A DNA stretch of 64,000 nucleotides. It comes from Owenia fusiformis. Taxonomy: Eukaryota; Annelida; Polychaeta; Sabellida; Oweniidae. The stretch lies in contig CAIIXF020000011.1 in the NCBI GenBank assembly GCA_903813345.2, forward strand, positions 34,940,166-35,004,165. The letters run 5' to 3'. Shown one piece after another: positions 10,035 to 22,599 of this stretch (position 1 is the first letter of the stretch; each line of letters starts with the position of its first letter). The notes beneath the pieces were generated by a model, which was not told the origin of the DNA, did not search any database, and saw only the letters and a program-made list of their open reading frames with translations. Both the position numbers and the translations under genes were made by a program.

Positions 10035-12750
10035 TAATCTAGTGTCAACTCTGATGTGGTCTGTTTTGTTTGAGGTATTCTCGGTGTCAAATGCATGTCT
10101 CAAAAAATTATATCGATTTTCAGGAATTATAATATGTAAGGCTGAAAACCATTTACCTACCCAGCCACACGGTTTTATCTTTCGAGCGTGACGATTTGTT
10201 CGCGTTCTTCATTGAAGTCAAGCATATCCCTTCGATAATATCATTACGAAGTACATGAAGTTATAAGAGTACCTGCTATCAACATGGCAAATATCCTATT
10301 TATAAAAACTAAAAAATATCATAGCTCCGAAAAGACAATTCAAAGACGAACACTGATAATATAAGCCACATACAGGCTGTCCCGAAAGTGTGCCCCCCTC
10401 CCTAGGCAGACATATGCCAATGTCTCCATATGAGTCATATTAGAATAAACGATACAAGGGAATATCAAGGATGAAATGCGTGGAATTCGCAATTATATCC
10501 TCAGTAGATGTAAGTTGTAATTGTATATGAAATTCAAAATATTTAATTGTAAACTTAGTATAAACATACCTGTGTCTACTGTTAAGATCTTTATCAATAT
10601 GAAATATAATTAATTGGAAATAAAGAAATGAGAAACTGGGATATGTGCGGCCAGCAGATAAAAATTCAAGGTTATGTCCAGGCATCATTGGCTCTTGTGG
10701 ATTTATTTGTCATTCTTATATAACATGACCTGGTGTTCTTGTGCGATCAACGGAGAAGACAAGGACCGATCCAGAAAGCCTGATAAAAATGCTTTAACTC
10801 AAAAGTTTATCATTTATTTTGCACAATATTTTCAGAGTAATTGGGTCATTAATTTCCTCATAAGTTATAAAAAGTATAGATGTTATGGTTACAAATGTTT
10901 CTGAAGTTATGGTTGGTATGGTAACCTCAATAACGCTATAGCGGGACAGGGTAATATTTGCGAAATTTAAAATTAGTTTTCTTTTGAATAAAGATTCCCA
11001 TTACAAGGTCGCTTAACTCAGCTACCAATGGCTGTTTTAATTGTAACTGATGTTTATGTCCTATTCTCATTAGTGTGAAATCATTGTAAATCTTTGTTAA
11101 ACAGAAAACACGAACGCCTCGTGATACATTGGACAAGACATGATGAGACAATAAGCGTTCAGTTCATCTGCGTAAACCAATGCGTAAAAAGCGACCGAGC
11201 AAAGCCATAGATTCAAACATGTTTGACAAGGACAACGCATCATGTCACAAATTTGGCATGGTCTACAACAAGTTCAATATGGGAGGAAAACGGTATTAGG
11301 ACATTCTCCATATTCCCCAAGAAATGCGTAATGCTCTCCTTTGTTGTGTTTGGACTTTGGACCAGCCCTAAGGAGGGATCCGACGAGTGTCTCATATTTT
11401 AGAACATCGGTTGAAATCAAGAATGATGCCGACACCTGAGTAGGACTTCAAAATGTGTACATATAGTGGGTGGATAATACCAAAATGTATTAATACAGTG
11501 TTTGAATGCAGAAGGACATTATTTTCAGTGTCTTCGTTGAGATTTATCTCAAATAGGATTGCACAGTTGGAATTAGTTTTTTCAGATTTTCAATATGACT
11601 TATGACGTCAATATGAGCTCCTGGACTATAAATCGGACCAAGTGCCCCTACCACGGGGTAGTAAAAGTGGGATAATAGAAAGTTTTATCAATTAATCATT
11701 CTGAAAATTCCCTGCTGTATAGCCATATAAATTATGTAAATTGTGTAAAAATTTCAAGTGATATCCTTTACTTAGGAAAACGATACAGCATTTTTAGTTC
11801 TGGATTGGCCTTTGTATAACCAATATTACCTATGGTGGCTAGCAGATGATATAGTGTCGAAGCACCATTGAAGCTTTTACCTTATATGACCCGATGCTCT
11901 GGCCAGTTCAACCAAGATGATATAAAAGACATTACCTTAGATATCGTGCACACTATCGTCCGAGTCAAACCATATAGCTATATCGGTCTAGAACGTATTT
12001 CTGGTAGTTCTCTTCCTGAATTACCTTGATTGTCTTGCATGTCACCCGCAGAAATCTCCATTCTTGCATCTACATGTGCATGTTGGTTTGTGTCTTTCGA
12101 CATGGCACGATCAACGTAGTAGTTCAGAAACGTAAATTTTCCCCACTTGCTTTTGTGTTTTGAATCCAAATTGTAAACTAAACCATTGACTACTAGCTTG
12201 GTGATCATCAGGCCGTATCAGTTCAGGAACATTTTGCAAATTATGCTTATTTCTCATGAAAACCACATGTTTAAGTGAGACGCTGGTGACATATTTTATT
12301 CAAGTAAAACTGTATAATTTATGATCCATGGCTAGATAACAACCTCAAGTTTCATTTGGTATGCAAATTATGATTTGATATCAAAAATTAAAAAGGTTAT
12401 AGCATTTTGAAAAAAGTGGCGTTTTTGGCCCACCCTGTACATAGAATATTCTCAACATATTTGCACTTTTAGTCCCGAGGAAGTCTATGTCAGTCTGACC
12501 CAACCAAAACAATAAAAAACAAGCATTGACTTCTATTTATCCAGCTTTATACAGGTTACTTGTTTAGCATCAGGAGTAAAATAATAAGTGTTACCCTTTC
12601 CTTGGGGTTTCTCATTGTAGCACACATGCTACCATGATTTGGCTGTGTCACTTACTTGCGTTCGTTCCATTTCCAAGGTTCAAATTCATATGTTCATTGC
12701 ATTTTCATTCAATCACATACTTTTCGTATCTCCTTCATGGCAATCGTCAC
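10035..12750. other. Intergenic, little recognised
   Basis: No convincing gene. Two mobile-element ends are visible: TACAGGCTGTCCCGAAAG at about 10373 and the inverted-type end TTTTTGGCCCACCCTGTA at 12423-12440. Whether they bound a single 2.07-kb element is unproven. Short open frames at 10674-10904 and 11978-12208 have no recognisable domain. Confidence 0.4.
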
Positions 12751-13000
12751 TTCCATTACATTATGGAATCCAACTGTTCTAGCACCATCCACATTATGGC
12801 GCTTGAAACGCGTGAGCCATCCACATTATGGCGCAATCGCTCAAGCACCATCCACATTATGGGCTTTCAGACTCGAGCGCCATCCACATTATGGGGCTTT
12901 AAGAACCAAGCACCATTCACATTATGGGGCTTACAGACTATCGCGGCACCATCCACATTATGGTGCTTTCAATTATAGCACCATCCACATTATGGGGCTA
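12751..13000. repeat. Array of eight CCAT-N7-ATGG palindromes, about 32-bp spacing
   Basis: CCAT cores start at 12753, 12785, 12817, 12848, 12880, 12913, 12949 and 12981; spacing is 31-36 bp. Most cores read CCATCCACATTATGG. Flanking bases extend the dyad differently in each copy, for example AAGC/GCTT and TAGC/GCTA. The spacers differ from one another. Confidence 0.85.
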
Positions 13001-13408
13001 CTGATTTTCATTTGCCTTGGAGGAGAATTCAACTTTAATTCACAAGTCGCAAACAACGCGGCTTCATACGCAAGAAAGTGTGACAGTCAATTCATGAGAT
13101 GCCCAGATGCCAACATTTTTGTTTATACTTATGTTAAGAGATAAATATTATTATAACATACATACATATTTGTTTCCTATAAAAAGTGTTTTCTTGAGCG
13201 TTTACGGTATTTATATGATCAATGAACGAAACGACAAAAAGATGTCGCTACTAGTCAATTCAGGACAGTCGTTCATTTTCAGATAATAGAGACTGTTTTT
13301 CACAACGTATTGGTATGGAGCGATGTTTCCTCCTACATTTTCCTAGCTTCTGGTTTGGTAATTGAGATACCACGTGGCGATATACACGCCAGATGTGAAG
13401 CGCAAGGC

Positions 13409-13722
13409 ACACTGGCGGATATGGGGGGGGGGGGGGCAGGGGCCCGCCCCCCCCCCTTGGGTGGGCCCAGAAAAAAAAAATTGTGCCCAAAAAAACGTTG
13501 AGCCAAAAAAGGCTTTAAGGCCCCAAAAAGTAGGCCTTTTTGGTCATAAATTGGCCTTGTAAGGCCTTATTTGTTAATTTTAGGCCAACTTTTGAAGAAA
13601 ATGGGCCTCAAAATTTCAAAATTTGGGCCCACTTTTGGGTTTTTGGGGCCCAAAAGTTTTTTTCTCAGACCACAAGTTTGGCCCCCCCCCCCCCTTGTTG
13701 GTTCCCAGATCCGCCCCTGAGG
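13409..13722. mobile_element. hAT-like GGCCC-rich MITE, about 310 bp
   Basis: Left terminus CACTGGCGGATATGGGG and inverted right terminus CAGGGGCGGATCTGGG enclose poly-G/poly-C tracts and GGCCC/AAAAAGG words. The flanks share AGGCACA, consistent with a 7-8 bp target duplication. Non-coding. Confidence 0.65.
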
Positions 13723-14988
13723 CACATGGTGTCTCAGTTTAGATTCGAAATTCAAGTTAGAAGGTCATGGAACCAAAGACTTAAAGAAATAAAATGAATA
13801 AAATGTATTTGGCTCAAAATTATATAGTATGTTGAAATGTAACACAATAGTATATCACACCATATCACATGGTGGAGCTGCCGGGTGTGTACTCAGTATG
13901 ACGGATCCTTTATCTATTGAATGCTCGCTCAATTGAAGCAATCGTTACCCTTGCTGTGATTAAACAAATGAAGCACAAAATTCCATTTAGCAAACTCCCA
14001 ACATATTAAAACCTAATTTAGCGTAGATTTCCCCTATTTAACGAGCCTTTGAATGGCGCTATTTTTAAAAAACAAATCCAGAAATCTCCGGTCACTTTCT
14101 TTATCAGGAGAGCTGTCAACACATCTGATAAGAAGTGTTCTTAGCAGCTCTAGTGAAACTTGATGCTATGTTGGTCTAATACAAGATGCAGCCTACTTGT
14201 AAATAAAATACGTTATCCATGTACGTAATATATGGTTCAACAAAAAACAGCAACTAAAAAACAACAACTAAATATGAGAAACTTATGTGGTATATGCCAT
14301 ATTTATGTGTCTGATCATATAATCTTCAAATTATCCATCAATTTCTTAAGAAATTGGCGAAATTAAGGAAACCAGAAAACACATTTAATGAAAGGGCGGT
14401 GTTTATAGGCTGTATGAAATGCCCCTGCATTAACGCTCACATATATGAGTTTTAAACAATAATTTAGTAGACTAAAGTGTTGATACGAAATCTCAGTAAT
14501 AGTACCAGTTAGGAGATAAGGTGATGTCCGATTTAACATTACGATTGCTGGATATGATGAGGACTATGAGTACATAAGTACATCTGAATTAGCATAAACT
14601 AAGATCGGATAATCCTTTAAACTTAAAAAATTGAACCCTTCAAAGACTGTATCACGACCCACGTATTCAGTTTCTTTTGTATGGTGATGAAGATTTAGAT
14701 AATTCATTAAATGAAAAATTAATAAAACTAATGAGTCATTTTGTGAATCAAAGTTTGAGCCAAATTGATCGGTTTGCCTAATTTGTGCATGCATGTGTTA
14801 ACTCATCCCTGGCCCATGGGATTATAATTTCTTATATGAGGTATAACATTACTTTGATGAATTTTAAATTTTAATGCATTCCTTTTCATATTGTCTATAA
14901 TTGCCGCTAATGTTTTTTATAAAACTTTGGCAATCAATTGCATGTCTATTATTGTTAACTTAAGGAATACATTTATGTATAAAAAAAA
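13723..14988. other. Intergenic, nothing recognised
   Basis: AT-rich. No gene, tandem repeat or element end supported. Confidence 0.5.
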
Positions 14989-15135
14989 CACGTATGTGAA
15001 GGCCCAAGTATTCTTGGCTACCCATCTATTCTGACTCTTGCCGAAGTATTCTGACCCGACCCAAGTATTCTGAGTTTATTTATTTTTTCGAATACACTCG
15101 ATAGATGTCCGCGTTCTATTTTTAATCATTTGTCG
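14989..15135 (+). repeat. Left inverted repeat of the 7.6-kb unit
   Basis: Pairs with 22451-22599. It carries three internal AAGTATTCT words (about 15007, 15044, 15063), so it also contains a short internal repeat. Confidence 0.8.
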
Positions 15136-15402
15136 ATGGATTCCACGTATATTCAAAAGATGGCTCCTGAAATTAATTTGGAAACCGCTCATGTTTTTAT
15201 AAATGAGATAGATGACTACCTCGTGTCGGAATGTAAAAAAGCAAAATTACAAGGGCCGAGGACCCAATTTTTGAATATGCGTGTTGGCATACATAAGGTA
15301 AAACGCTATGGCCATCTGGCGGAGGGCCTTTGGAGGGCCCCAAAAAGTAAGGGCCAAAAAACTTATACGGCCACGAGATCTGCTTCTCTCCACATAAATT
15401 GA
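15130..15402 (+). CDS. Short open frame next to the left inverted repeat, unknown product
   Basis: About 89 codons, beginning MSMDSTYIQKMAPEINLETA. The ATG lies at the inner edge of the inverted repeat. The first 60 residues have ordinary mixed composition; the last 30 run into a GGCCC-rich repeat scrap and so are not original. No domain is recognised. It could be the first exon of the element's lost protein or chance. Confidence 0.2.
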   Translation: MSMDSTYIQKMAPEINLETAHVFINEIDDYLVSECKKAKLQGPRTQFLNMRVGIHKVKRYGHLAEGLWRAPKSKGQKTYTATRSASLHIN

Positions 15403-16635
15403 GCAATTAAGGTACCAACTTGGCATTACCGGGCATTATTTATTTCAATTTTGAGTCTGTTTTTTTATACAGCCACTGTATATCTTCTGTGTGATTTTTA
15501 CTTTTTATGTAAATTTGGACCAAATTTATTCGTGAAAATAAATATGAGTGTATTCCTGAAAACAAAAATGCAATAGTAATAAAATGTTTTCCTCTTTATG
15601 ATGTTATGACATCTTTGCTAGCTGAAAGTGACAGCAACAAATTTTAATAAGGCATTAACATGCAAAATGTCACCCCTGGCATTTGTTACTGACGCCGCAC
15701 GCCAACCACCGAACGCCGTCCACAAAAAAATTGTTAAAAATACTTGTAGACTACCACTCCTTGATGCGTATCAGTTAAGAAAAATCTAAAACCTTTAACC
15801 ATAACGTGGACCTATTCATTTAGCGAATAATTCGTAAACTTTCACGTGACAAAATGCATCTTGTTTTTTCTTGTTATAAACATCAAACCTGAGAGGGTCA
15901 GAGTCGGATCAGCGTTGAATTTATCAGATAAAACATGTTTGAATTTCAGTAAAAGTAGCTTCAAGAATTTTCAATATTTAAATCTTGGTCACCATATCAG
16001 CCTGCTCAGCGCTCTTCGTGTAATTTAGATTTTTCAATACACCAGATGAACTCATCTGTATCTATGTTACAAGTCTCTTAATTAGTCTATAAATACAAAC
16101 ATGCCGAGATTAGAAGTAATGCTATAATGTAGTACATTTAACACTTCTAAAGCATAGTTGAAAACATGTTTTTATCTGTTTAATACATCAAGATTTTTTG
16201 TAACTGGAAACCTGAGACACAAAATCTAAGGTCATATGTAATATGTACAAGCTGTTCTGCAAAGCAAGACCGAGGAGGCCGATTGTGCAGTCACAAACTA
16301 CAATACGAGGAACAGAAATATCTTTCAGTGAGTAGTTTTGAAATAATAAAGCAAATACTAAATGAACAACATTTAAAATCAAACATTTTAATGATTGTAT
16401 TGTCATTGTTTAATTATATCTCATCCAAGCCTGAGGATGCGACTTGATAAATATAACATTGCTAGAATTCTTGTAGTAGTTGATTAATCGAGGCTAAAAG
16501 AACCTGACTTTCCACGGGTTTCAAAAAGCATAGCACCAACAACAACAACAATCCCAAAGATGCATTCGCATTTAGTACATAACTACCATGACTGAATAAA
16601 ATGTCCCATTTTTCATTGATTCTAAAACTAATTGA
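15403..16635. other. Interior of the 7.6-kb unit, nothing recognised
   Basis: AT-rich, without repeats or supported frames. Confidence 0.4.
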
Positions 16636-18987
16636 CCTCCATGTTTTAAGACTTCTACAACTGATTGACCAAAGTGTTCAGACTTCTACAACTGATTGAC
16701 CAAAGTGTTCCAACTTTTCCAGCTGATTGACCAAAGTGTTTCGACTTCTACAGCTGATTGAGCAAAATGTTTAGACTTCTACAACTGATTGACCAAAGTG
16801 TTCCAACTTTAACAGCTGATTGACCAAAGTGTTTCCACTTCTACAGCTGAATTACCAAAGTGTTCCGATTTTTACAATTGATTGACCAAAATGCTCCGAC
16901 TTTAACAGCTGATTGACCAAAGTGTTTCCACTTCTACAGCTGATTGACCAAAGTGTTCAGATTTTTACAACTGATTGACCAAAGTGTTCAGACTTCTACA
17001 ACTGATTGACCAAAGTGTTCCAACTTTTAAAGCTAATTGTCCAAAGTGTTTCGACTTCTACAACTGATTGACCAAAGTGTTCCGATTTTAACAGCTGATT
17101 GACCAAAGTGTTTCCACTTCTACAGCTGATTGACCAAAGTGTTCCGATTTTTACAACTGATTGACCAAGGTGTTCAGATTTCTACAACTGATTGACCAAA
17201 GTGTTCTAATTGACCGAAATGTTCAAACTTCAACAGAGGCTTGACCAAAGTGTTCCGACTTTTACAGCTGATTGACTAAAGTACTAAAGTGTTCTGACGG
17301 ATGTGTTCCGACATTTACAACTGATTGGCAAAGAATTCCAACTTTTATCACTGATTGACCAAAGTGTTCCGACTTTTAAAGCTAATTGACCAAAGTGTTA
17401 AGACTTCTACTACTGATTGACCAAAGTGTTTCGACTTGTACAGCTGATTGACAAAAGTGTTCTAATTGATTGAAGTGTTCAAACTTCTACAGCTGATTGA
17501 CCAAAGTGTTCCGACTTTTACATCTGATTGACCAAAGTGTTTAGACTTCTACAACTGATTGACCATAGTGTTCCGACTTTTCCAGCTGATTGACCAAAGT
17601 GTTCTGACATTTATAAATGATTGACCAAGGAATTCCAACTTTTATCACTGATTGACCAAAATGTTCCGACTTTAAAAGCTAATTGACCAAAGTGTTTAGA
17701 CTTTTACAACTGATTGACCAAAGTGTTCCGACTTTTACAGCTGATTGACCAAAGTGTTTCGACTTCTACAGCTGATTGAGCAAAATGTTCAGACTTAAAA
17801 AACTTATTGACCAACAAGTTCTGACTTCTACAACTGACTGACCAAAATGTTCTGACTTCAAAAACTGATTTATCCAAAGTGTTCCGACTTTTACAGCTGA
17901 TTGACCAAAGTGTTTCGACTTCTACAGCTGATTGAGCAAAATGTTCAGACTTAAAAAACTTATTGACCAACAAGTTCTGACTTCTACAACTGACTGATCA
18001 AAATGTTCTGACTTCAAAAACTGATTTATCCAAAGTGTTCTGACTTCTTCAGCTGATTGACGGATGTGTTCCGACATTTACAACTGATTGGCAAAGAATT
18101 TCAACTTTTATCACTGATTGACCAAAGTGTTCCGACTTTTAAAGCTAATTGACCAAAGTGTTAAGACTTCTACAACTGATTGACCAAAGTGTTCCGACTT
18201 TTACAGCTGATTGACAAAAGTGTTCTAATTGATTGAAGTGTTCAAACTTCTACAGCTGATTGACCAAAGTGTTCCGACTTTTACATCTGATTGACCAAAG
18301 TCTTTAGACTTCTACAACTGATTGACCAAAGTGTTCCGACTTTTCCAGCTGATTGACCAAAGTGTTCTGACATTTATAACTGATTGACCAAAGAATTCCA
18401 ACTTTTATCACCGATTGACCAAAATGTTCCGACTTTAAAAGCTAATTGAACAAAGTGTTTAGACTTCTAGTAACTGATTGACCAAAGTGTTCCAACTTTT
18501 AAAGCTGATTGACCAAAGTGTTTCGACTTCTACAGCTGATTGAGCAAAATGTTTAGACTTAAAAAACTGATTGACCAAAGTGTTCCGACTTTTACAGCTG
18601 ATTGACTAGAGTACTAAAGTGTTCTGACTTCAAAAACTGATTTATCCAAAGTGTTCTTCAGCTGATTGATGAAAGTGTTCCGACATTTACAACTGATTGA
18701 CCAAAGAATTCAAACTTTTATCACTGACTAACCAAAGGGTTCCGACTTCTATAACGGATTGACTAAAGCGTTCTGACTGACAATTGATTGACCAAAGCGT
18801 TCTGACTTTTACATCTGATTGACCAAAGTGTTCCGACTTTGACATCTGATTGACCAAAGTGTTCCTACTTCTACAATTGATTGACCAAAGTATTTATACT
18901 TTTACAACTGATTGAAGAAAGTGTTCAGACTTTTAAAATTGATTGACCAAAGCGTTCTGACTTTTACATCTAATTGGCCAAAGTGTT
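16636..18987 (+). repeat. 31-bp satellite, forward arm (about 75 units)
   Basis: The unit is gacttctacaactgattg followed by accaaagtgttcc, 31 bp, with many variants (acagctg, acatctg; ttccgac, ttcagac). Higher-order copies occur: a block of about 157 bp at 17723-17880 recurs at 17885-18040, and 17290-17530 recurs at 18060-18290. Translations give repetitive frames that are not genes. Confidence 0.92.
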
Positions 18988-20088
18988 CCAAAATTTTGGT
19001 CAATCAGATTTCAAAGTCGGAACACTTTGGTCAATCATTTGTAAAAGTAGGATTACTTTGATCAATCAGATTTGAAAGTCTGAACACTTTGGTCAATCAA
19101 TTGTAAAAGTAGGTACACTTTCTTCAATCAGTTGCACTTTGGTCAATCAGATGTTAAAGTCGGAACACTTTGGTCAATTAGATGTAAAAGTTGGAACACT
19201 TTGGTCAATCAATATTACAAGTCCGAACACTATGGTCAATCAGATGCTAAAGTCGGAACCCTCTGGTCAATCAGATGGAAAGGTCGGAGCACTTTGGTCA
19301 ATCAATTGTAAAAGTAGGAACACTTTCTTCAATAAGTTGTAAAAGTCGGAACACTTTGGTCAATCAGATGTAAAAGTCGGAACACTTTGGACAATCAATT
19401 TTAGAAGTCGGAAAACTTTCTTCAATCAGTTAATTGTAACACTTTGGTCAATCAGATGGAAAAGTCGGAACACTTGATTCAATCAGATGTTAAAGTCGGA
19501 ACACTTTGGTCAATCAGATGTAAAAGTCGGAACACTTTGGACAATCAATCTTAGAAGTCGGAAAACTTTCTTCAATCAGTTAATTGTAACACTTTGGTCA
19601 ATCAGATGGAAAAGTCGGAACACTTGATTCAATCAGATGTTAAAGTCGGAACACTTTGGTCAATCAGTTGTAAAAGTTGGATTACTTTGATCAATCAGAT
19701 GTAAAAGTGGGAACACTTTGGTCAATCAATTGTAAACGTAGGAACACTTTCTTCAATTAGTTGTAAAAGTCGGAACACTTTGGTCTATCAGATTTAAAGG
19801 TCGGAACACTTTGGTCAATCAATTGTAAAAGTAGGAACACTTTCTTCAATTAGTTGTAAAAGTCGGAACACTTTGGTCAATCAGATGTAAAAGATGGAAC
19901 ACTTTGGTCAATCAGATGTAAAAGTCGGAACACTTTGGTCAATCAGATGTAAACGTAGGAACACTTTCTTCAATTAGTTGTAAAAGTTGAAACACTTTCT
20001 TCAATTAGTTGTAAAAGTCGGAACACTTTGGTCAATCAGATGTAAAAGTCGGAACACTTGCTTCAATCAGTTGTTAAAGTCTGAACAC
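18988..20088 (-). repeat. 31-bp satellite, inverted arm (about 35 units)
   Basis: The same unit in reverse complement (cggaacactttggtcaatca then gatgtaaaagt). Orientation flips at about 18,988 in the sequence ttccaaaattttggtcaatc. A block of about 125 bp at 19370-19490 is repeated at 19495-19635. Confidence 0.92.
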
Positions 20089-20470
20089 TTACTATTACTA
20101 TTCTTTGCTGATGTAATCTTTGATATAACTATACATGCCTTCTTATACTTTGTGATTAAGGTTAGAGCTGCAACAGGAAGGAGGTGTTGAGAACTTGTTG
20201 GAGAATGAGAAGTCAAATGCAAGGTACAGAAAGTGCAAATGTAATAAACGATAGTTTCTCATCCACTGTACACTGTTCAACTCAACCAAATTTTGGAAGG
20301 AACTTGAAACTAGAAACTTTATTTTCAGTATTTTGTTCCCATACTATTATATGTCTTTTTTAACGATTGTGTTGTCATAGTGCGCCACATTTTTATATGA
20401 GATTCACTAATGTTCCCGTTTTTGCAAAAACCTGTTATTAATGCGAAGAATTTTATTTTTTATTATTCAG

Positions 20471-20688
20471 AGGATTTGCTCAACTTTTATGCGCTGCAAC
20501 GCGCATTGTTGGGATCTATGATTAGTGGAAATGACAAAGAGCAGACAATGGCGGAGACAGCAGCAAATCACGGCCTTAAAGTTATAGAAAATGATGGTGA
20601 TGGTAATTGCCTGTTCCATGCATTGGTTAACCAACTGAAGCATCATAGTTGTTGGATTTACACTAGAGCCCTAAGACGTCTTGGCTAA
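20471..20688 (+). pseudogene. OTU-type cysteine protease fragment
   Basis: The frame reads ENDGDGNCLFHALVNQLK. D-G-N-C with the following LFHAL is the catalytic-cysteine block of OTU deubiquitinases; the cysteine codon is at 20608-20610. The segment opens after a possible acceptor (tattattcag, to 20470). After NQLK the frame leaves the family pattern and stops at 20688, so the rest of the domain, including the catalytic histidine, is missing. OTU domains are carried by several large DNA transposons, which suits the location between long inverted repeats. Host gene debris is the alternative. Confidence 0.55.
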
Positions 20689-20699
20689 AACGTTTTAGC
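20684..20699. other. 16-bp perfect palindrome
   Basis: GCTAAAACGTTTTAGC. The word gctaaaacgttt recurs at about 20760. It overlaps the end of the broken OTU frame, so it may mark an insertion end. Confidence 0.5.
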
Positions 20700-20789
20700 G
20701 TTAACACGTTTTACAAATCAAATCCAGATTTTCTAAAGAGCTCTCGGCTAATAATATTAGCTAAAACGTTTCAGGACGCTAGATTTATA

Positions 20790-22450
20790 TGTCTTTACGA
20801 TGGAACAAATTCACAAGAACTCGTGTACAAAACAAAATGAAAAATGGGATAATTTGGAGTCATAAGAATAAATTCAAGTAGCAAGTCTTATCATGTCTTA
20901 TATACACGTTATCCCCCCTCCATCCTATCCCCCCTCCATCCAATATTAATTTATTTCGATTATTTTTTGTATAACGCATGGAAATTAACTTTGAAAAGTG
21001 AGCAATGTCATTAGTATTGTGATAATAACGTCCCTTATACCTATTTATTACAGGTCGTGTAGACCATTGTTGCCCGATTTATAGGAAAAACATTGACTTG
21101 CACGTTGTTGATGATGCGCCTTTTTTAATAGATCTCATATCTTAGAAGGGTATCAGTTCAAAAAAATACTAGATGGCCTAACATATTTTGTCATGCACTG
21201 CGTCTATTCATTTGGCAATTCAGTTGTAAATTTTCTCTTGAAAAAAAAAATCTTCCAATTTTTTTGAGTTTTCTTGCAGAAATCGCATAATCCCCCTCCA
21301 TCCAATTTGTACGATCACCGGGCGTGTAATTGGTTATATCTCAAGCCAGGGTTGTTCAAAATTATTCTGTTATATATCATTTTATTGCGAATTAAATTAA
21401 ATCTTTAAAATGATATATCATTGTTGGTGTTTCTGTTAAAAAATAATATTGACTAGGGGTGTTTTTGGCCCACCCTGTATATTATAAGATATTTTGTAAC
21501 CATGTATGATATATTGTAATAAAAGTGATTAAGTGATACACAGTATACTCGCCTATTTTATTATCATTGTATTTTATACTTAAAGGGTCAGTATCTGTAT
21601 TTCTGATTTTTTTTAATTCCTGACATTATTTAAAGAATTAGACCCACTCTTTTTGTTTTCTAAATATCAATACTTCAATATTTTTCTTGTGTATGTAGAA
21701 TAGGAAATAATCGCCTATTGACATCACTATGAGATAAATAATCGGACGGTAAAAATGCTTCATATGCTGATTCTGAATAAATTGTGCTACTTTAAATCCA
21801 TAGGGTGTGTATATTTGAAATTTATTAAATAATAAATATACACGTATTGTATACTTTAAAGATAACAAGTTGATATTAATAGGAGCACCAAAGGTTTTCC
21901 TTATCAACATGGAAATAAAAGCAGCTCGTATGATGTACAATACTGATTGTATAATCTAGAAAATGTAAATATTATGTCCATATGTTAGATGTAAGGTTAT
22001 ATGTAATAAAGGAAATATCATTGAAACTATTAACTTGTATTGTGCCTTAATTGCATGACTCACATTACGAGATAGCTTTATCAATTTATTGGTGATTTAG
22101 TTCTAGCATTGATTGAATCAGTCATAGAAAAGAAAAAGAATCCCCAGCATAATTCTGGTTAACGCACAAAGAACAACATCACCCAACTACCAAAATGTTA
22201 TTGTAACAATCCAATATCCACGATTAATAAGATATTTTATTCATAGTGACCCTTATATGATAGGAAACTGCCTTTTATAAAAACATATGGAAGTCGGAAC
22301 CTGAAATTACTTATATAAAAGTAGAAATAACAATCAGTGATGAAGCCGTAATATGACGTAACGTAACGTAACGTATAACATCAATGAAGTAAAAATATAA
22401 AACTCTACCAGAATAACAGGAGCCACCTTTTTAATAAAATAAATTCAACT
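20790..22450. other. Interior of the 7.6-kb unit, little recognised
   Basis: Contains ccccctccatcc words at 20915-20942 and 21292-21302, and one end TTTTTGGCCCACCCTGTA at 21464-21481, which matches the end at 12423-12440. Otherwise AT-rich with no supported gene. Confidence 0.4.
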
Positions 22451-22599
22451 ACAAAATGATTAAAAACTAACGTGGACATCTATCGAGTGTATTCGAAGAA
22501 ATAAGTAAACTAAGAATACTTAGGTCAGGTCAGTATACTTCGGCAAGAGTCAGAATAGATGGGTAACCAAGTATACTTGGGCTTTGACACACGTACGTG
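22451..22599 (-). repeat. Right inverted repeat of the 7.6-kb unit
   Basis: Inverted copy of 14989-15135. Followed by gtgggtacgtgggtaatc, a small acgtggg repeat. Confidence 0.8.

Larger units (their letters stand above)
14989..22599. mobile_element. 7.6-kb unit bounded by long terminal inverted repeats, undescribed type
   Basis: Terminal inverted repeats of about 147 bp: 14989-15135 and 22451-22599, roughly 85% identical by eye. Shared words include CCCATCTATTCTGACTCTTG and GAATACACTCGATAGATGTC. The outer ends are CACGTATGTG and the palindromic CACGTACGTG. No clear target duplication was found. Inside, in order: a short open frame after the left repeat, a GGCCC-rich scrap, the inverted 31-bp satellite (16640-20088), an OTU-protease fragment, and about 1.7 kb without recognised content. 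No transposase was recognised. It could instead be two independent copies of a short repeat in opposite orientation. Confidence 0.55.

Noticed and set aside
12656-13144. 162-codon frame across the palindrome array; also its CRISPR-like look
   Set aside because: The frame simply follows stop-poor repeats. The locus is eukaryotic, cores are only about 15 bp, and there are no cas genes or leader, so CRISPR is excluded.
17704-17973. Repetitive open frame in the 31-bp satellite
   Set aside because: A 31-bp unit shifts frame every copy; openness comes from lack of stops in the unit, not from coding.
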